From Marinobacter panjinensis (GTDB lineage: Bacteria; Pseudomonadota; Gammaproteobacteria; Pseudomonadales; Oleiphilaceae), in assembly GCF_005298175.1 (NCBI RefSeq), contig NZ_SZYH01000001.1, positions 3,494,274 to 3,558,273 on the forward strand: 64,000 bases of DNA, read 5' to 3'. Made by a program: the position numbers and the translations under genes. Below the pieces are notes generated by a model. It worked only from the letters and a program-made list of their open reading frames with translations. It searched no databases and had not been told where the DNA came from. Positions 1 to 10,317 of this stretch are shown here, in pieces; the stretch's first letter is position 1, and each line of letters begins with the position of its first letter.

Positions 1-564
1 AATCTTATGCAGGCCTTCCAGAAGGGGCTGGACCAGCGGGACGCGCTGCATCAGATATCCACCATTGACGGCCTGACCGGCATTCCGAACCGGCGTTTTT
101 TCGATGACTTCCTGGAAAAATGCTGGTACCAGGCGGCAGACCAGGACCAGCCCCTGTCGTTGATTTTCATTGATATCGACTACTTCAAGCCCTTCAACGA
201 CAACTACGGCCATGCCGTAGGGGACGATTGTCTGCGCTCGGTGGCCGGGGCGTTGAGCGGCGCTTTGACCCGCCCCACGGATATTGTGGCGCGCTATGGC
301 GGGGAGGAGTTTGTCTGTGTGCTTCCCGGTACGGACCTCGACGGCGCGAGGGCCGTCGCACAGAGAATACGCCACGACGTCAATGCACTGGCCATTCCCC
401 ACAGCCATTCGGAAGCGGCACCTTATGTCACCGTCAGTATGGGTGTCGCCAGTGCCGTGCCGGGCCACAATGAGGTGGATATGATCCGCTTGCTGGAAAT
501 TGCAGACCACCGCCTTTACCTGGCAAAAGATCAGGGGCGCAACCGCTGTGTCTGGCATGACTGA
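1..564 (+). CDS. Diguanylate cyclase GGDEF domain protein, C-terminal part
   Basis: The reading frame is open at base 1, so the N-terminus lies outside the window. What remains is a complete GGDEF domain, which makes cyclic di-GMP from two GTP. Visible marks are DGLTGIPNRR at the domain start, FIDIDYFKPFNDNYGH around the metal and base site, and an intact GGEEF active-site loop at bases 298-312. An RxxD product-inhibition site (RPTD) sits five residues before GGEEF, so feedback inhibition by c-di-GMP is expected. No EAL domain follows. The sensory part that would name the signal is missing from view. The next gene, gmk, starts about 150 bases downstream and is probably separate. Confidence 0.93.
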   Translation, partial: NLMQAFQKGLDQRDALHQISTIDGLTGIPNRRFFDDFLEKCWYQAADQDQPLSLIFIDIDYFKPFNDNYGHAVGDDCLRSVAGALSGALTRPTDIVARYGGEEFVCVLPGTDLDGARAVAQRIRHDVNALAIPHSHSEAAPYVTVSMGVASAVPGHNEVDMIRLLEIADHRLYLAKDQGRNRCVWHD

Positions 565-624
565 AGCTACGCCGGATCAACGTACCTTCCCTCGTGGACG
601 GGTGCGATAGGCGACCAAACGCCG

Positions 625-1343
<719 letters not shown>

Positions 1344-1434
1344 GTATGGGTTTTAGCTGTATACAAATTGAGCCCGTGAGATTACACTACGCGGTCTGCT
1401 GAAATCAGTCATTATTGCTATTGTCGGGGAAGTT

Positions 1435-1647
1435 ATGGCACGAGTTACCGTTGAAGATTGCCTTGAACACGTTGATAACCGGTTCCAGCTGGTTATGCTG
1501 GCCACCAAGCGCGCCCGCCAGATCGCAACCAAGGGCTTCGAGCCGATGGTTCCTGAAGAGAACGATAAGCCAACGGTTATTGCCCTGCGCGAAATCGCCG
1601 CTGGCATGGTTTCCCGTGATCTCCTCACCGAGGATGATGACGAGTAA
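1435..1647 (+). CDS. rpoZ: RNA polymerase omega subunit
   Basis: This 70-residue protein is the omega subunit, which helps fold and assemble the beta' subunit of RNA polymerase and forms part of a ppGpp-binding site. It begins [20 protein letters not shown] and carries the conserved RARQI segment. The acidic tail TEDDDE is typical. A GGGGAAG sequence just before the ATG is the likely ribosome binding site. It sits between gmk and spoT, so a ppGpp-responsive polymerase subunit lies next to the ppGpp enzyme. Confidence 0.97.
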   Translation: MARVTVEDCLEHVDNRFQLVMLATKRARQIATKGFEPMVPEENDKPTVIALREIAAGMVSRDLLTEDDDE

Positions 1648-1689
1648 AGGTGCGAGACGGGAATATTTTCTGTTAACCCGTCGAAAGCA

Positions 1690-1717
1690 TTGAAATCTGG
1701 TCTTGCGGTTTTATAGT
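1690..1717 (+). promoter_or_regulatory. Sigma-70-type promoter ahead of spoT
   Basis: TTGAAA at 1690-1695 and TATAGT at 1712-1717 are separated by 16 bases. Predicted transcription would start near 1724, about 90 bases before the spoT start and 30 bases before a terminator hairpin. Confidence 0.55.
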
Positions 1718-1753
1718 GTACCTATAGGCATTACCGGACGTACGTCGGAAGGA

Positions 1754-1780
1754 CCCGAATGCATGCATTCGGGTTTTTTT
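1754..1780 (+). terminator. Intrinsic terminator between rpoZ and spoT
   Basis: CCCGAATG and CATTCGGG form an 8-bp stem with a four-base loop, followed directly by seven T residues. It can end rpoZ transcription, but it also lies inside the predicted spoT leader, between the promoter at 1690-1717 and the start codon at 1814. Confidence 0.85.
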
Positions 1781-1813
1781 ATCCCTGAAATTCAGTATCT
1801 CCATGGAGGCGCG

Positions 1814-3961
1814 GTGTCGGCAGAGGCAACGGTTGATGTGCTGGCCAGTGAGCTCAGCACCTATCTCGATACCAATCGCATCAATCAGGTGCGAAGAGCC
1901 TACTATTATGCCGAACAAGCCCATGAAGGGCAGATGCGCAAAAGCGGTGACCGCTATATTACCCACCCCCTGGCGGTTGCCCATATCCTTGCCGGCCTGA
2001 AGCTGGATCACCAGAGCCTGATGGCCGCCATGCTCCACGATGTCATCGAGGACACCGGCATTCCCAAGGATGCGCTGGCGGAGCAGTTTGGTGAAGACGT
2101 GGCAGAACTCGTGGACGGTGTCAGCAAACTGACCCAGATCGAATTTCGTACCCGTGCCGAGGCCCAGGCCGAGAACTTCCAGAAAATGACCCTGGCCATG
2201 GCACGAGACATCCGCGTGATACTGGTCAAGCTGGCGGACCGCCTGCACAACATGCGCACCCTCGGCCCCATGCCCTATGAAAAACGCCAGCGCATTGCCA
2301 ACGAAACCCTCGATATCTACGCGCCCATTGCCAACCGACTGGGCATGCATTCGATCTGTACCGAGCTGGAAGACCTGGGGTTTGCGTCGCTGTATCCGAT
2401 GCGCTCGAAGTACATTTCCAAGGCGGTCGCAAAACTGCGGGGCAGTCACCGGGAAATTATTGATGATATCCGGGGCAAACTGCAGGAGAAGCTGGAAGAG
2501 CGCAGCTTGCCGGGGCGGATACTGGGCCGGGAAAAACACCTGAACAGCATCTACAACAAGATGAAGTTCAAACAGAAATCCTTCCATGAAATCATGGATG
2601 TTTACGCCTTCCGGATCATTACCGACACCGAAGACGACTGTTACCGCATCCTTGGCGCCGTGCACAGCCTCTACAAGCCGCTGCCGGGCCGTTTCAAGGA
2701 CTACATTGCCATGCCCAAGGCCAATGGTTACCAGTCCCTGCATACCACCCTGTTCGGCATGCATGTGAATATCGAAATCCAGATCCGCACCGAGGAGATG
2801 GAGCACATTGCCAACAATGGTATAGCGGCTCACTGGATGTACAAGAACGAGCCCTCCAACGTTACCAGCGTTAACCAGTTGCGGGTGGATCGTTGGGTGA
2901 AGGGCCTGATGGAAATGCGTGAACGGGCGGACGATTCCCTGGAATTCATCGAGCACGTGAAGGTGGATCTGTTCCCGGATGAGATCTATGTGTTCACGCC
3001 CAAGGGCAAGATCATGGAGTTGCCCAGTGGTGCCACACCGGTGGATTTTGCCTATGCCATCCATACCGACATTGGTAATGCCTGTGTCGCCTGCCGTATC
3101 AATCGCACTCTGGGGTCACTGAGCCAGCCGCTGCAAAGCGGCCAGACCGTGGAAATCATTACCGCTCCGGGGGCACGGCCGAATCCGGCCTGGCTCAGTT
3201 TCGTAGTCACTGGCAAGGCCCGCAGCAGTATTCGCCACGTGCTCAAGAACCAGAAGCGGGCCGAATCCCTGGATCTGGGCAAAACCCTGCTCAAGAAGTC
3301 TCTCAAAGGCTTTGGAACCAGCCTGTCGAAGATCAGTGAGCATCAGGTTCAGGCTGTGGTCAGTCACAACCAGGTAGACAGCTTCGACGATCTGGTCAGT
3401 GATATTGGCCTGGGGAACCGCATGGCCTACCTGGTTGCCCGGCAACTGGTCAGCGGCAGCGCTGAAGGTGAAGCGTCGGATACCGCTCTGGCACCGGTTA
3501 TGGACAATGCTGACAACAGTCCTGTCACCATCCGTGGAACCGAGGGCCTTTTGGTTCGCTTTGCCAGCTGTTGCAAGCCCATCCCGGGGGACCCGGTGGT
3601 GGGCGCCATGGATTCCGGAAAGGGCATGGTCATCCACTCGGATACCTGCTCCAGGTTACCCGAAGACGATGAGGGCCGGTCGCGCCTGACCCACCTGAAG
3701 TGGGCCAAGGACATTGCCAACGAGTTCTCGGTGGAACTTCGGGTGGAGCTGGAGCGCCAGCGCGGGGTCATTGCCGAGCTTGCCAACGCAGTAGCCATGG
3801 CGGACGGCAATATCGAGCGCATTAACGTGGAAGAGCAGAACGCCAGGCTGGGCATTGTCAGTCTGGTGGTGCATGTCAACGGCCGCAAGCACCTGGCCAG
3901 GGTAATGCGGCGGATCAGGAATATTCGCGCGGTTACCCATATAAACCGGGTGAGGCACTGA
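1814..3961 (+). CDS. spoT: Bifunctional (p)ppGpp synthetase/hydrolase
   Basis: SpoT makes and degrades ppGpp, the stringent-response alarmone. The 715-residue product has, in order: an HD hydrolase domain with an intact HDVIED motif (residues 75-80), a synthetase domain (around 230-350, including [20 protein letters not shown]), a TGS domain ([20 protein letters not shown]) and a C-terminal ACT domain. The intact HD motif marks it as SpoT rather than RelA. The GTG at 1814 has GGAGG four bases upstream and matches homologue N-termini. An in-frame TTG at 1703 would place a terminator hairpin inside the coding region, so it is rejected. The upstream promoter and hairpin suggest a regulated leader. 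Confidence 0.96.
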   Translation: MSAEATVDVLASELSTYLDTNRINQVRRAYYYAEQAHEGQMRKSGDRYITHPLAVAHILAGLKLDHQSLMAAMLHDVIEDTGIPKDALAEQFGEDVAELVDGVSKLTQIEFRTRAEAQAENFQKMTLAMARDIRVILVKLADRLHNMRTLGPMPYEKRQRIANETLDIYAPIANRLGMHSICTELEDLGFASLYPMRSKYISKAVAKLRGSHREIIDDIRGKLQEKLEERSLPGRILGREKHLNSIYNKMKFKQKSFHEIMDVYAFRIITDTEDDCYRILGAVHSLYKPLPGRFKDYIAMPKANGYQSLHTTLFGMHVNIEIQIRTEEMEHIANNGIAAHWMYKNEPSNVTSVNQLRVDRWVKGLMEMRERADDSLEFIEHVKVDLFPDEIYVFTPKGKIMELPSGATPVDFAYAIHTDIGNACVACRINRTLGSLSQPLQSGQTVEIITAPGARPNPAWLSFVVTGKARSSIRHVLKNQKRAESLDLGKTLLKKSLKGFGTSLSKISEHQVQAVVSHNQVDSFDDLVSDIGLGNRMAYLVARQLVSGSAEGEASDTALAPVMDNADNSPVTIRGTEGLLVRFASCCKPIPGDPVVGAMDSGKGMVIHSDTCSRLPEDDEGRSRLTHLKWAKDIANEFSVELRVELERQRGVIAELANAVAMADGNIERINVEEQNARLGIVSLVVHVNGRKHLARVMRRIRNIRAVTHINRVRH

Positions 3962-4064
3962 GGCGGCCACTGATCGACAGGCCCGAGACGCGACTTTCAG
4001 CGTGTTGACAGGCTGGCTGTCCAGGGGTGAGGATTGGCGTTTTGAAACAGAGAGTCCCAAGGTC

Positions 4065-4451
4065 ATGACCAATAAATCCGTAATCCAGACCGAAAATGCA
4101 CCGCAGGCTATCGGTACCTATTCTCAGGCCGTCAAGGCCGGAGACACTGTCTACATCTCCGGACAGATCCCGCTGGTGCCAGAGACCATGGAGGTGGCCG
4201 CAGGCGACTTTGCCGCCAAGACCCGCCAGGTGTTCGAAAACCTGAAGGCTGTTTGTGAGGCCAGCGGTGGTGAGCTCAAGGACATCGTCAAGGTCAATAT
4301 CTATATGACCGATCTGAGCAACTTCGCTACGGTGAACGAGATTATGGCCACCTATTTCCAGGAGCCCTATCCGGCCCGAGCCGCCGTAGGCGTGGCGGCC
4401 CTGCCCAAGGGCGTTCCGGTGGAAATGGAAGCGGTGATGGTGCTGAGCTGA
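4065..4451 (+). CDS. ridA: RidA family enamine/imine deaminase
   Basis: RidA hydrolyses reactive 2-aminoacrylate and related enamines released by PLP enzymes such as threonine dehydratase, protecting other PLP enzymes. The 128-residue product has the family length. It shows the conserved N-terminal [20 protein letters not shown] segment and the C-terminal [19 protein letters not shown] block, whose arginine binds the substrate carboxylate. The ATG at 4065 is chosen over an upstream start because homologues begin here. Its place after spoT matches Pseudomonas. A strong terminator follows. Confidence 0.95.
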   Translation: MTNKSVIQTENAPQAIGTYSQAVKAGDTVYISGQIPLVPETMEVAAGDFAAKTRQVFENLKAVCEASGGELKDIVKVNIYMTDLSNFATVNEIMATYFQEPYPARAAVGVAALPKGVPVEMEAVMVLS

Positions 4452-4472
4452 TATCGGCCCGGTGCATTGATG

Positions 4473-4499
4473 AGGCGGCCTCTTACGGGCCGCCTTTTT
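4473..4499 (+). terminator. Intrinsic terminator after ridA
   Basis: GGCGGCC and GGCCGCC form a 7-bp stem around a short loop, followed by TTTTT. It ends ridA and abuts the stop codon of the convergent SDR gene. Confidence 0.85.
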
Positions 4500-5368
4500 C
4501 ATTTCTGCTGTGCGATCATTTCCCGGTAACCCTCCCGAAAATCCGGATAGCGGAAACGGAATCCCGATTCCAGCAAACGCTTGTTACTGCAACGCTTGCT
4601 GCCTGCGCGCCCACCCTTGCGAGCATCAGGCTCAGGGGCCGCACAGGGCACCTGTTCCCGCACCCAGGCCACAACCTCGTCCAGCCTGACCGGTTCGCAG
4701 TCACTGGCGAGATAGCACGGGTCCAGAGGCTCTCCTGCCAGCGCCCGGTTCACCAGGTGGCAAACCGCGGCCACGGCATCGGCTTCGTGAATCCGGTTAC
4801 TGAACGGGGCAGGGGACGCGGGGTCCATGCGGCCGTTCATAACGGCCTCCAGAAATTGTTGCCGTGTCGGCCCGTAAATACCACTGAACCGTATAGCCGT
4901 TGCAGGGTGGCCGCTGTTCAGGGCGGTCTGCTCGCCTGCCAGGACCATCTGGCCGCTGAACCTGGCAGGGTCTGTGGGGCTGGTCTCGTCAACCCAGGAA
5001 TCGTCATTCTGGGAATAGACACTGCTGCTGCTGACGAAAAAGAGACGCGTCAGCCGCTGTGAGCCGAGGGCGGCGACAAGATTTTCAAGGCCACGGACGT
5101 AGGCGTTACGGTAGCCCTCTTCATCGTAACTGGAGGGCGTCAGGCAATAGATCACGATATCGAGACTTTCCGGCAGTATCGCTTCAACCTGTTTCCGCTC
5201 CAGCAGGTCGGCGCCGAGGGCATGAACCCCTTGCGGAATCCGGGCCGGATTGCGCCGCAAACCGAAGACCTCAGCCTCCTGGGACAGCGTTTCTGCAATC
5301 GCTCCACCGAGTTTGCCGCAACCGGCGACCAGTATGCGTGGCGCTTGCTTGTGTTCAGTGATTGCCAT
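4499..5368 (-). CDS. SDR family NAD(P)-dependent oxidoreductase/epimerase-like protein
   Basis: The protein (about 289 residues) is an extended short-chain dehydrogenase with an N-terminal nucleotide-binding motif, VAGCGKLGGAIAETL. The segment FFVSSSSVYSQND holds the Ser and Tyr usual in epimerase-type members, and RFSGIYGP follows. It resembles the YeeZ group, whose substrate is not established. The ATG at 5368 is chosen; an in-frame TTG at 5380 is possible and has AAGGA beside it. It is transcribed towards ridA and away from oxyR, with 88 bases between it and oxyR. Substrate and pathway cannot be read from the sequence. Confidence 0.85.
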   Translation of the reverse strand: MAITEHKQAPRILVAGCGKLGGAIAETLSQEAEVFGLRRNPARIPQGVHALGADLLERKQVEAILPESLDIVIYCLTPSSYDEEGYRNAYVRGLENLVAALGSQRLTRLFFVSSSSVYSQNDDSWVDETSPTDPARFSGQMVLAGEQTALNSGHPATAIRFSGIYGPTRQQFLEAVMNGRMDPASPAPFSNRIHEADAVAAVCHLVNRALAGEPLDPCYLASDCEPVRLDEVVAWVREQVPCAAPEPDARKGGRAGSKRCSNKRLLESGFRFRYPDFREGYREMIAQQK

Positions 5369-5456
5369 AGGCAATATCAATCCTTATGCTTTGGCTAATA
5401 AATTAACAGGGCGGTTTATCGCGCCCTGGCTGGACGACATCTGACCGGAGCCCACC

Positions 5457-6416
5457 ATGACTCTCACCGAGTTAAGATACGTTGTTACCCTCGCACGGGA
5501 AAGGCATTTTGGCCGTGCAGCCGAGCGCTGTCATGTCAGCCAGCCTACCCTGAGTGTGGCGGTCAAGAAGCTGGAAGACGAACTGGGTATCCCGCTGTTT
5601 GAACGCAGCAAGAACAGTATCCGTGTCACCGAAACCGGCAAACGGATTATCGAGCAGGCGCAGCGGGTACTGGACCAGGTGGGTGTCATCCGCGATATGG
5701 CGCAGGATGGCAAGAACCAGCTCAATGCACCACTGAAGGTCGGGGCCATCTACACCATCGGGCCCTACCTGTTCCCGCACCTGTTACCTGAGTTGCGCCG
5801 TGCCGCGCCGGATATGCCCCTGTACATCGAGGAAAACTACACAGCTACCCTGCGTCAGAAGCTGCGCCAGTCTGAACTGGATGCCATTATCATCGCACTG
5901 CCGTTTGAAGAGCCTGAAGTGGTGACCCTGCCGCTTTATGACGAGCCTTTCGTGGTGCTTCTGCCCGGTGGCCATCCGCTCACCGAGCGGGAGAGCCTGA
6001 CGGCGGAGGAACTGGCCAAGGAGCAGTTGCTGTTGCTCGGCCCGGGCCACTGTTTCCGTGACCAGGTGCTGGAGTCCTGCCCGCCGCTGGTTGATGCGGT
6101 TACCCGTAACCCCAATGCCAAGGCGCCCTCACTGGTGACCGAGGGCAGTTCTCTGGAAACCATTCGTCACATGGTGGCGTCCGGCCTTGGGATCACGGTA
6201 TTGCCGCTTTCCGCCGCGACTGCCATGCAGTACGACGAAAGCATTCTGGCGGTTCGGCCTTTCGCAGCACCGGTGCCTTTCCGAACGGTCGCACTGGCCT
6301 GGCGGGTGACGTTCCCCCGTCCCAAGGCGATTGATGTTCTGTCGCTGGCAGCCAGCCAGTGCCGGGTGATCGAAAAAGCGAAAATCGACACCCCGGCTGC
6401 TGCCGCAACTGCCTGA
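5457..6416 (+). CDS. oxyR: Hydrogen peroxide-sensing LysR regulator OxyR
   Basis: OxyR is a LysR-type regulator that activates peroxide defence genes when two cysteines form a disulfide. The N-terminal winged helix-turn-helix (residues 1-60, with HVSQPTLSVAVKKLE) precedes the regulatory domain. The redox pair falls at C199 and C208 within GHCFRDQVLESC, the same numbering and spacing as in E. coli. HMVASGLGITVLPLSA near the end is also typical. Length 319 fits the family. recG begins eight bases after the stop, so the two are co-transcribed, as in Pseudomonas. The divergent SDR gene shares the upstream region. Confidence 0.96.
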   Translation: MTLTELRYVVTLARERHFGRAAERCHVSQPTLSVAVKKLEDELGIPLFERSKNSIRVTETGKRIIEQAQRVLDQVGVIRDMAQDGKNQLNAPLKVGAIYTIGPYLFPHLLPELRRAAPDMPLYIEENYTATLRQKLRQSELDAIIIALPFEEPEVVTLPLYDEPFVVLLPGGHPLTERESLTAEELAKEQLLLLGPGHCFRDQVLESCPPLVDAVTRNPNAKAPSLVTEGSSLETIRHMVASGLGITVLPLSAATAMQYDESILAVRPFAAPVPFRTVALAWRVTFPRPKAIDVLSLAASQCRVIEKAKIDTPAAAATA

Positions 6417-6424
6417 GCCAGGAT

Positions 6425-8500
6425 ATGACGTCACTGGAAGACATCCCGGTTACCACCCTGAAGGGCGTCGGCGGCGCCCTGGCGGAAAAGCTGGCGAAAC
6501 TGGGCATCCAGTCGCTTCAGGACCTGCTGTTTCATCTACCCCACCGATACGAGGATCGCACCCGTATTATCCCCATGGGCAACCTTCGCATCGGCGATGT
6601 TGGCGTGGTGGAAGGCGAGGTGATGAAGGCCGACCTGGTGATGGGGCGGCGCCGCAGCCTGCAGGTAACCCTGAAAGACAGCAGCGGTTTCCTGGTCATG
6701 CGGTTTTTTCATTTCAACGCCGCCCAGAAGAGCCAGCTTACGGAGGGCGCGCGGGTTCGTTGCTTCGGGGAGGTGCGGCCGGGCAGGGCCGGTTACGAGT
6801 TCTATCACCCCGAGTACCAGGTGAATCCACCTCCCATGCCGGCCCGGGGCGAGGCAACACTGACACCGGTCTATCCCCTCACTGAAGGTATTCAGCAACC
6901 CCGGGTACGAAGCCTTTGCCAGCAGGCGCTGGGCTACCTGAAACGCTACCCGATTCGCGAGTGGCTTCCGGCACAGCTGCTGGCCAGTTATCAGTTGCCC
7001 GGTATAACCGAGGCGGTAGAACTGGTGCACTCCCCGCCGGCCAGTGCGCCGGTTCATTTGCTGGTGGAGGGGCGCCACCCGGCCCAGCAGCGGCTGGTGA
7101 TGGAGGAGTTACTGGCCCACCAGCTCAGCCTGCTGCAGGTTCGCCAGCAGGTTCAGGCCCGGGAGGCTCTGCCGTTGCTTCCTGCGGGTGATCTGCCCGA
7201 GCGGTTTCTCGATCTTCTGCCCTTCAGCCTCACCGGCGCCCAGCGCCATGTTATGAGCGAAATCCGCCAGGATCTGAGCCAGACGGTCCCCATGTTGCGG
7301 CTGGTCCAGGGGGATGTCGGGTCCGGGAAAACCGTGGTAGCCGCACTGGCCGCGCTTCAGGCGATCGGTGCCGGCGCCCAGGTGGCACTGATGGCGCCCA
7401 CCGAAATACTGGCAGAGCAGCATTATCAGAACTTTCACGGCTGGCTTGAGCCCCTGGGTATCCGTGTGGCGTGGTTGTCCGGGAAGATCAAGGGCAAGGC
7501 CCGCAAGGAAACCCTGGAGGAGATCGGCAGTGGCAATGCCTCAGTGGTTATTGGCACTCACGCCCTGTTTCAGGAAGACGTTGCCTTCAGCCGGCTGGCG
7601 CTGGTCATTGTAGACGAGCAGCATCGTTTCGGGGTGCATCAGCGCCTGGCTTTGCGAGAGAAGGGGGTTGGTGGCACCATGGCACCACACCAACTGATCA
7701 TGACGGCAACTCCGATTCCGCGCACCCTGGCCATGAGTGCCTACGCGGACCTGGATACGTCGGTGATTGACGAGCTGCCCCCTGGCCGCAAACCCATTGA
7801 AACCATCGCTATCCCCGACAGCCGCCGTGATGATGTGACCGATCGTGTCCGCAAAGCCTGCCGGGAGGGCCGGCAGGCGTATTGGGTATGCACATTGATT
7901 GAGGAATCCGAGGCGTTGCAATGCCAGGCGGCGGAAGTGACCGCCCAGGAGCTGGCGCAACGCCTGCCGGATCTGAAGCTGGGGCTAGTTCATGGGCGCC
8001 TGAAAGCTGCGGAAAAGGCGGCGGTGATGGAACAGTTCAAGAACGGTGAGCTGGATCTCCTGGTCGCCACCACGGTGATCGAGGTGGGTGTCGATGTGCC
8101 CAATGCCTCGTTGATTATTATCGAAAACCCGGAGCGATTGGGGCTGGCCCAGTTACATCAGCTGCGGGGCCGGGTTGGCAGGGGCGAAGAGGCCAGCTTC
8201 TGTGTTTTGATGTACCACCCGCCCTTGTCGCTGAACGGCAAGGCTCGTTTGCAGGCTCTGCGGGAAAGCCAGGATGGCTTCGTCATCGCCGAGAAAGATC
8301 TGGAAATAAGAGGCCCGGGCGAGGTGCTGGGCACCCGCCAGACCGGTATGATGCAGTTCCGCCTGGCGGATTTCGAGCGTGACAAGGGCTGGATCGAACC
8401 CGTACGGGAAATGGCTCCGGGCCTGATGAAACAGCCGGCCCTGGTGAATGGCCTGATTCGCCGCTGGCTGGGTCAGCGAATTCGCTACGGCGACGTATAA
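6425..8500 (+). CDS. recG: ATP-dependent DNA helicase RecG
   Basis: RecG remodels stalled replication forks and branch-migrates Holliday junctions. The 691-residue product has an N-terminal wedge/OB domain (about 60-160). Helicase motifs follow: Walker A QGDVGSGKTVVA, the DEAD-type VDEQHRFGV, and TATPIPRTLAMS. The C-terminal QLRGRVGRGEEASFCVLMY is the RecG/Mfd signature that couples ATP hydrolysis to duplex translocation. The ATG at 6425 has AGGA just upstream and gives the family length. An earlier in-frame start inside oxyR is rejected. Confidence 0.97.
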   Translation: MTSLEDIPVTTLKGVGGALAEKLAKLGIQSLQDLLFHLPHRYEDRTRIIPMGNLRIGDVGVVEGEVMKADLVMGRRRSLQVTLKDSSGFLVMRFFHFNAAQKSQLTEGARVRCFGEVRPGRAGYEFYHPEYQVNPPPMPARGEATLTPVYPLTEGIQQPRVRSLCQQALGYLKRYPIREWLPAQLLASYQLPGITEAVELVHSPPASAPVHLLVEGRHPAQQRLVMEELLAHQLSLLQVRQQVQAREALPLLPAGDLPERFLDLLPFSLTGAQRHVMSEIRQDLSQTVPMLRLVQGDVGSGKTVVAALAALQAIGAGAQVALMAPTEILAEQHYQNFHGWLEPLGIRVAWLSGKIKGKARKETLEEIGSGNASVVIGTHALFQEDVAFSRLALVIVDEQHRFGVHQRLALREKGVGGTMAPHQLIMTATPIPRTLAMSAYADLDTSVIDELPPGRKPIETIAIPDSRRDDVTDRVRKACREGRQAYWVCTLIEESEALQCQAAEVTAQELAQRLPDLKLGLVHGRLKAAEKAAVMEQFKNGELDLLVATTVIEVGVDVPNASLIIIENPERLGLAQLHQLRGRVGRGEEASFCVLMYHPPLSLNGKARLQALRESQDGFVIAEKDLEIRGPGEVLGTRQTGMMQFRLADFERDKGWIEPVREMAPGLMKQPALVNGLIRRWLGQRIRYGDV

Positions 8501-8631
8501 AAACGGTGCCCGGGCTCGCGTCATAAGCGCGCAGAAACTAGGCTGAAGTCAACGTCGGGTTGTTGTTTGTACCCTATACTGGACGATAACCAGTGTGCCC
8601 TGAACGGTACCGTCAACTTTTGGAGAGACTT

Positions 8632-9996
8632 ATGGAGCTACCTGTCGTAGTCCGGCAGGCACTGGGTGATTCAGCGGCCGGTGTTTCCCTGCGTGATGTG
8701 AGTCAGGCGCGGGACGATGAGCTGTTGCGTATGGTGCTGCTCAGCGACGAACTGGGAAACCTTCAGGCCATCTGTCGTCAGGGCGATATGCTTGATATCA
8801 ATGCCCTGAATAAAGAGCTCGGCCGCGACCTGAGGGTGATGAAGCGGCGCGAACAGGTCCGGGTACGGGAACGCTCCGGCCTCACGGAACTGCCGGCGCT
8901 GCCCTCCCTGACGGGCTGGCCCACCGTGGTAGATGCCAGGGTTGACGAGCAGGCTCAGGTTGCCCTGGTGCTGGGTGAGAAGAACCTGTGCATGGTTGTG
9001 CCCGGCGATGAGTTCAAAGCGATTACCGCCGCTGCCGAGCGGCGGGAATTTTCGGTGACGCCGGACTCCATCTCCGTCAACCTGGATAGCCCCGAACGTG
9101 ACCGGGACCAGTTGCATACCGCCATCCGGCGATTTACCACTCTGCGCATCCAGCAGCGCCTTGAAGATACCCTGGAGCTGCCTCCGCTGCCCGAAACCGC
9201 ACAACGGATCATTCATCTGCGGGTCAATCCCAATGCTGTCATGGGCGATCTGGTGGATGTTGTGGAGAGTGATCCCAGCCTGGCGGCCCAGGTGGTCAGT
9301 TGGGCATCGTCATCGTTCTACGCGGCAGCCGGGCAGGTGCGGTCGGTGCACGATGCCGTGTCGCGGATTCTGGGATTCGATCTGGTCATGAACCTGGCCA
9401 TGGGCCTCTCCCTCGGTCGCGCCCTGAAACAGCCCCAGGATCATCCCGAAGGTTACGTCGACTACTGGCAGCAGGCCATCTGGCAAGCCCAGTCTGCCGG
9501 TGTTCTGGCCAGCATGATGCCCCGTGGCGAGCGCCCGGTGTTTGGCCTGGCATACCTTTCAGGGCTGCTGCATAACTTTGGCTACCTGGTTCTGGCCCAG
9601 GTGTTCCCGCCTCACTTCAAGCTGGTTTGCCGGGCACTGGAAACCAATCCCCATATGGATTCATCGCTGATCGAGCATTATCTGCTGGGTGTTACCCGGG
9701 AGCAGATTGCGGCGGAACTGATGCAGAACTGGGGAATGCCGGGCGAAGTCTGCCTGGCGATTCGCAACCAGAAAAACCCTGGCTATGAGGGCCCCCATGC
9801 AGTTTACGGAAAACTGTTATGGCTGGGACGACAATTGTTGACCCGCCGTGGTGTGGCTCTCGGCGCAGGAGAGGAAGTTACTGCGGAATTTTACCAGTCG
9901 CTGGGACTGGATCCACAAAAGGTTGAGGACCAGTTTGACGAACTTGTCCATAACAAGGACAGCATCATGGCCATGGCCGGGATGATGAACCAGTAA
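8632..9996 (+). CDS. YbaK/EbsC-like and HDOD two-domain protein
   Basis: The 454-residue protein joins two domains. Residues 1-150 resemble the YbaK/ProX aminoacyl-tRNA deacylase fold (LPALPSLTGWPTVVDARV). Residues about 190-390 form an HDOD domain, a degenerate HD fold used in signalling (LPPLPETAQRIIHLRVNPNA, then SDPSLAAQVVSWASSSFY and LSGLLHNFGYLVLAQVFP). The usual catalytic HD pair is not evident, as expected for HDOD. The ATG at 8632 is preceded by TTGGAGAGAC, a clear ribosome binding site. A protein of this architecture also follows recG in Pseudomonas. Whether the YbaK part still deacylates tRNA is unknown. Confidence 0.88.
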   Translation: MELPVVVRQALGDSAAGVSLRDVSQARDDELLRMVLLSDELGNLQAICRQGDMLDINALNKELGRDLRVMKRREQVRVRERSGLTELPALPSLTGWPTVVDARVDEQAQVALVLGEKNLCMVVPGDEFKAITAAAERREFSVTPDSISVNLDSPERDRDQLHTAIRRFTTLRIQQRLEDTLELPPLPETAQRIIHLRVNPNAVMGDLVDVVESDPSLAAQVVSWASSSFYAAAGQVRSVHDAVSRILGFDLVMNLAMGLSLGRALKQPQDHPEGYVDYWQQAIWQAQSAGVLASMMPRGERPVFGLAYLSGLLHNFGYLVLAQVFPPHFKLVCRALETNPHMDSSLIEHYLLGVTREQIAAELMQNWGMPGEVCLAIRNQKNPGYEGPHAVYGKLLWLGRQLLTRRGVALGAGEEVTAEFYQSLGLDPQKVEDQFDELVHNKDSIMAMAGMMNQ

Positions 9997-10000
9997 CCAC

Positions 10001-10024
10001 AAAAAAGCCGGCCCGAAGGCCGGC
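10001..10024 (-). terminator. Intrinsic terminator, minus strand
   Basis: GCCGGCC and GGCCGGC form a 7-bp stem with a CGAA/TTCG tetraloop. On the minus strand it is followed by TTTTTT, so it would end leftward transcription from the 10.3-13.1 kb operon. It also sits seven bases after the stop of the HDOD gene and may slow rightward transcription. Confidence 0.75.
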
Positions 10025-10317
10025 AAGCTCACCCGCTTGTTGCAGATCAAACCAAACGTGTTCAGGAGAAAACAATCAGAGACGCTGCAGGGTCAGTAAT
10101 GGCAGCGCTCTGATTTAAACTTAGCCAATCCGAAGGGAAATAAAAGCCCGCCGGGCCTGGGTTTGGTGAGTGAACGAGGCGTCATGTACTTGTAACATGT
10201 GAAGAGATTGATTTATAAAGCTAATCAAGTCTCTAGGGGTGAAGATTATTTACAAAAAGTTACAAAAATGAATCCGGCGGTGACCCACTACGGGCCGGAA
10301 ACCGGCGTGGGCCTGAA
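10025..10317. other. Intergenic region with small repeats, no gene seen
   Basis: No convincing coding frame is visible. It holds an imperfect inverted repeat, AGAGATTGATT with AATCAAGTCTCT (10204-10234), and a tandem pair of TTACAAAAA (about 10250-10269). A 17-codon ATG frame at its right end has no ribosome binding site and is not called. Transcribed leftward it would be the 3' trailer of the DUF2489 operon, before the terminator at 10001-10024. Confidence 0.5.

Noticed and set aside
1673..3064. 463-codon open frame on the minus strand
   Set aside because: It lies antisense to spoT, whose domains are intact; the translation has no recognisable motif.
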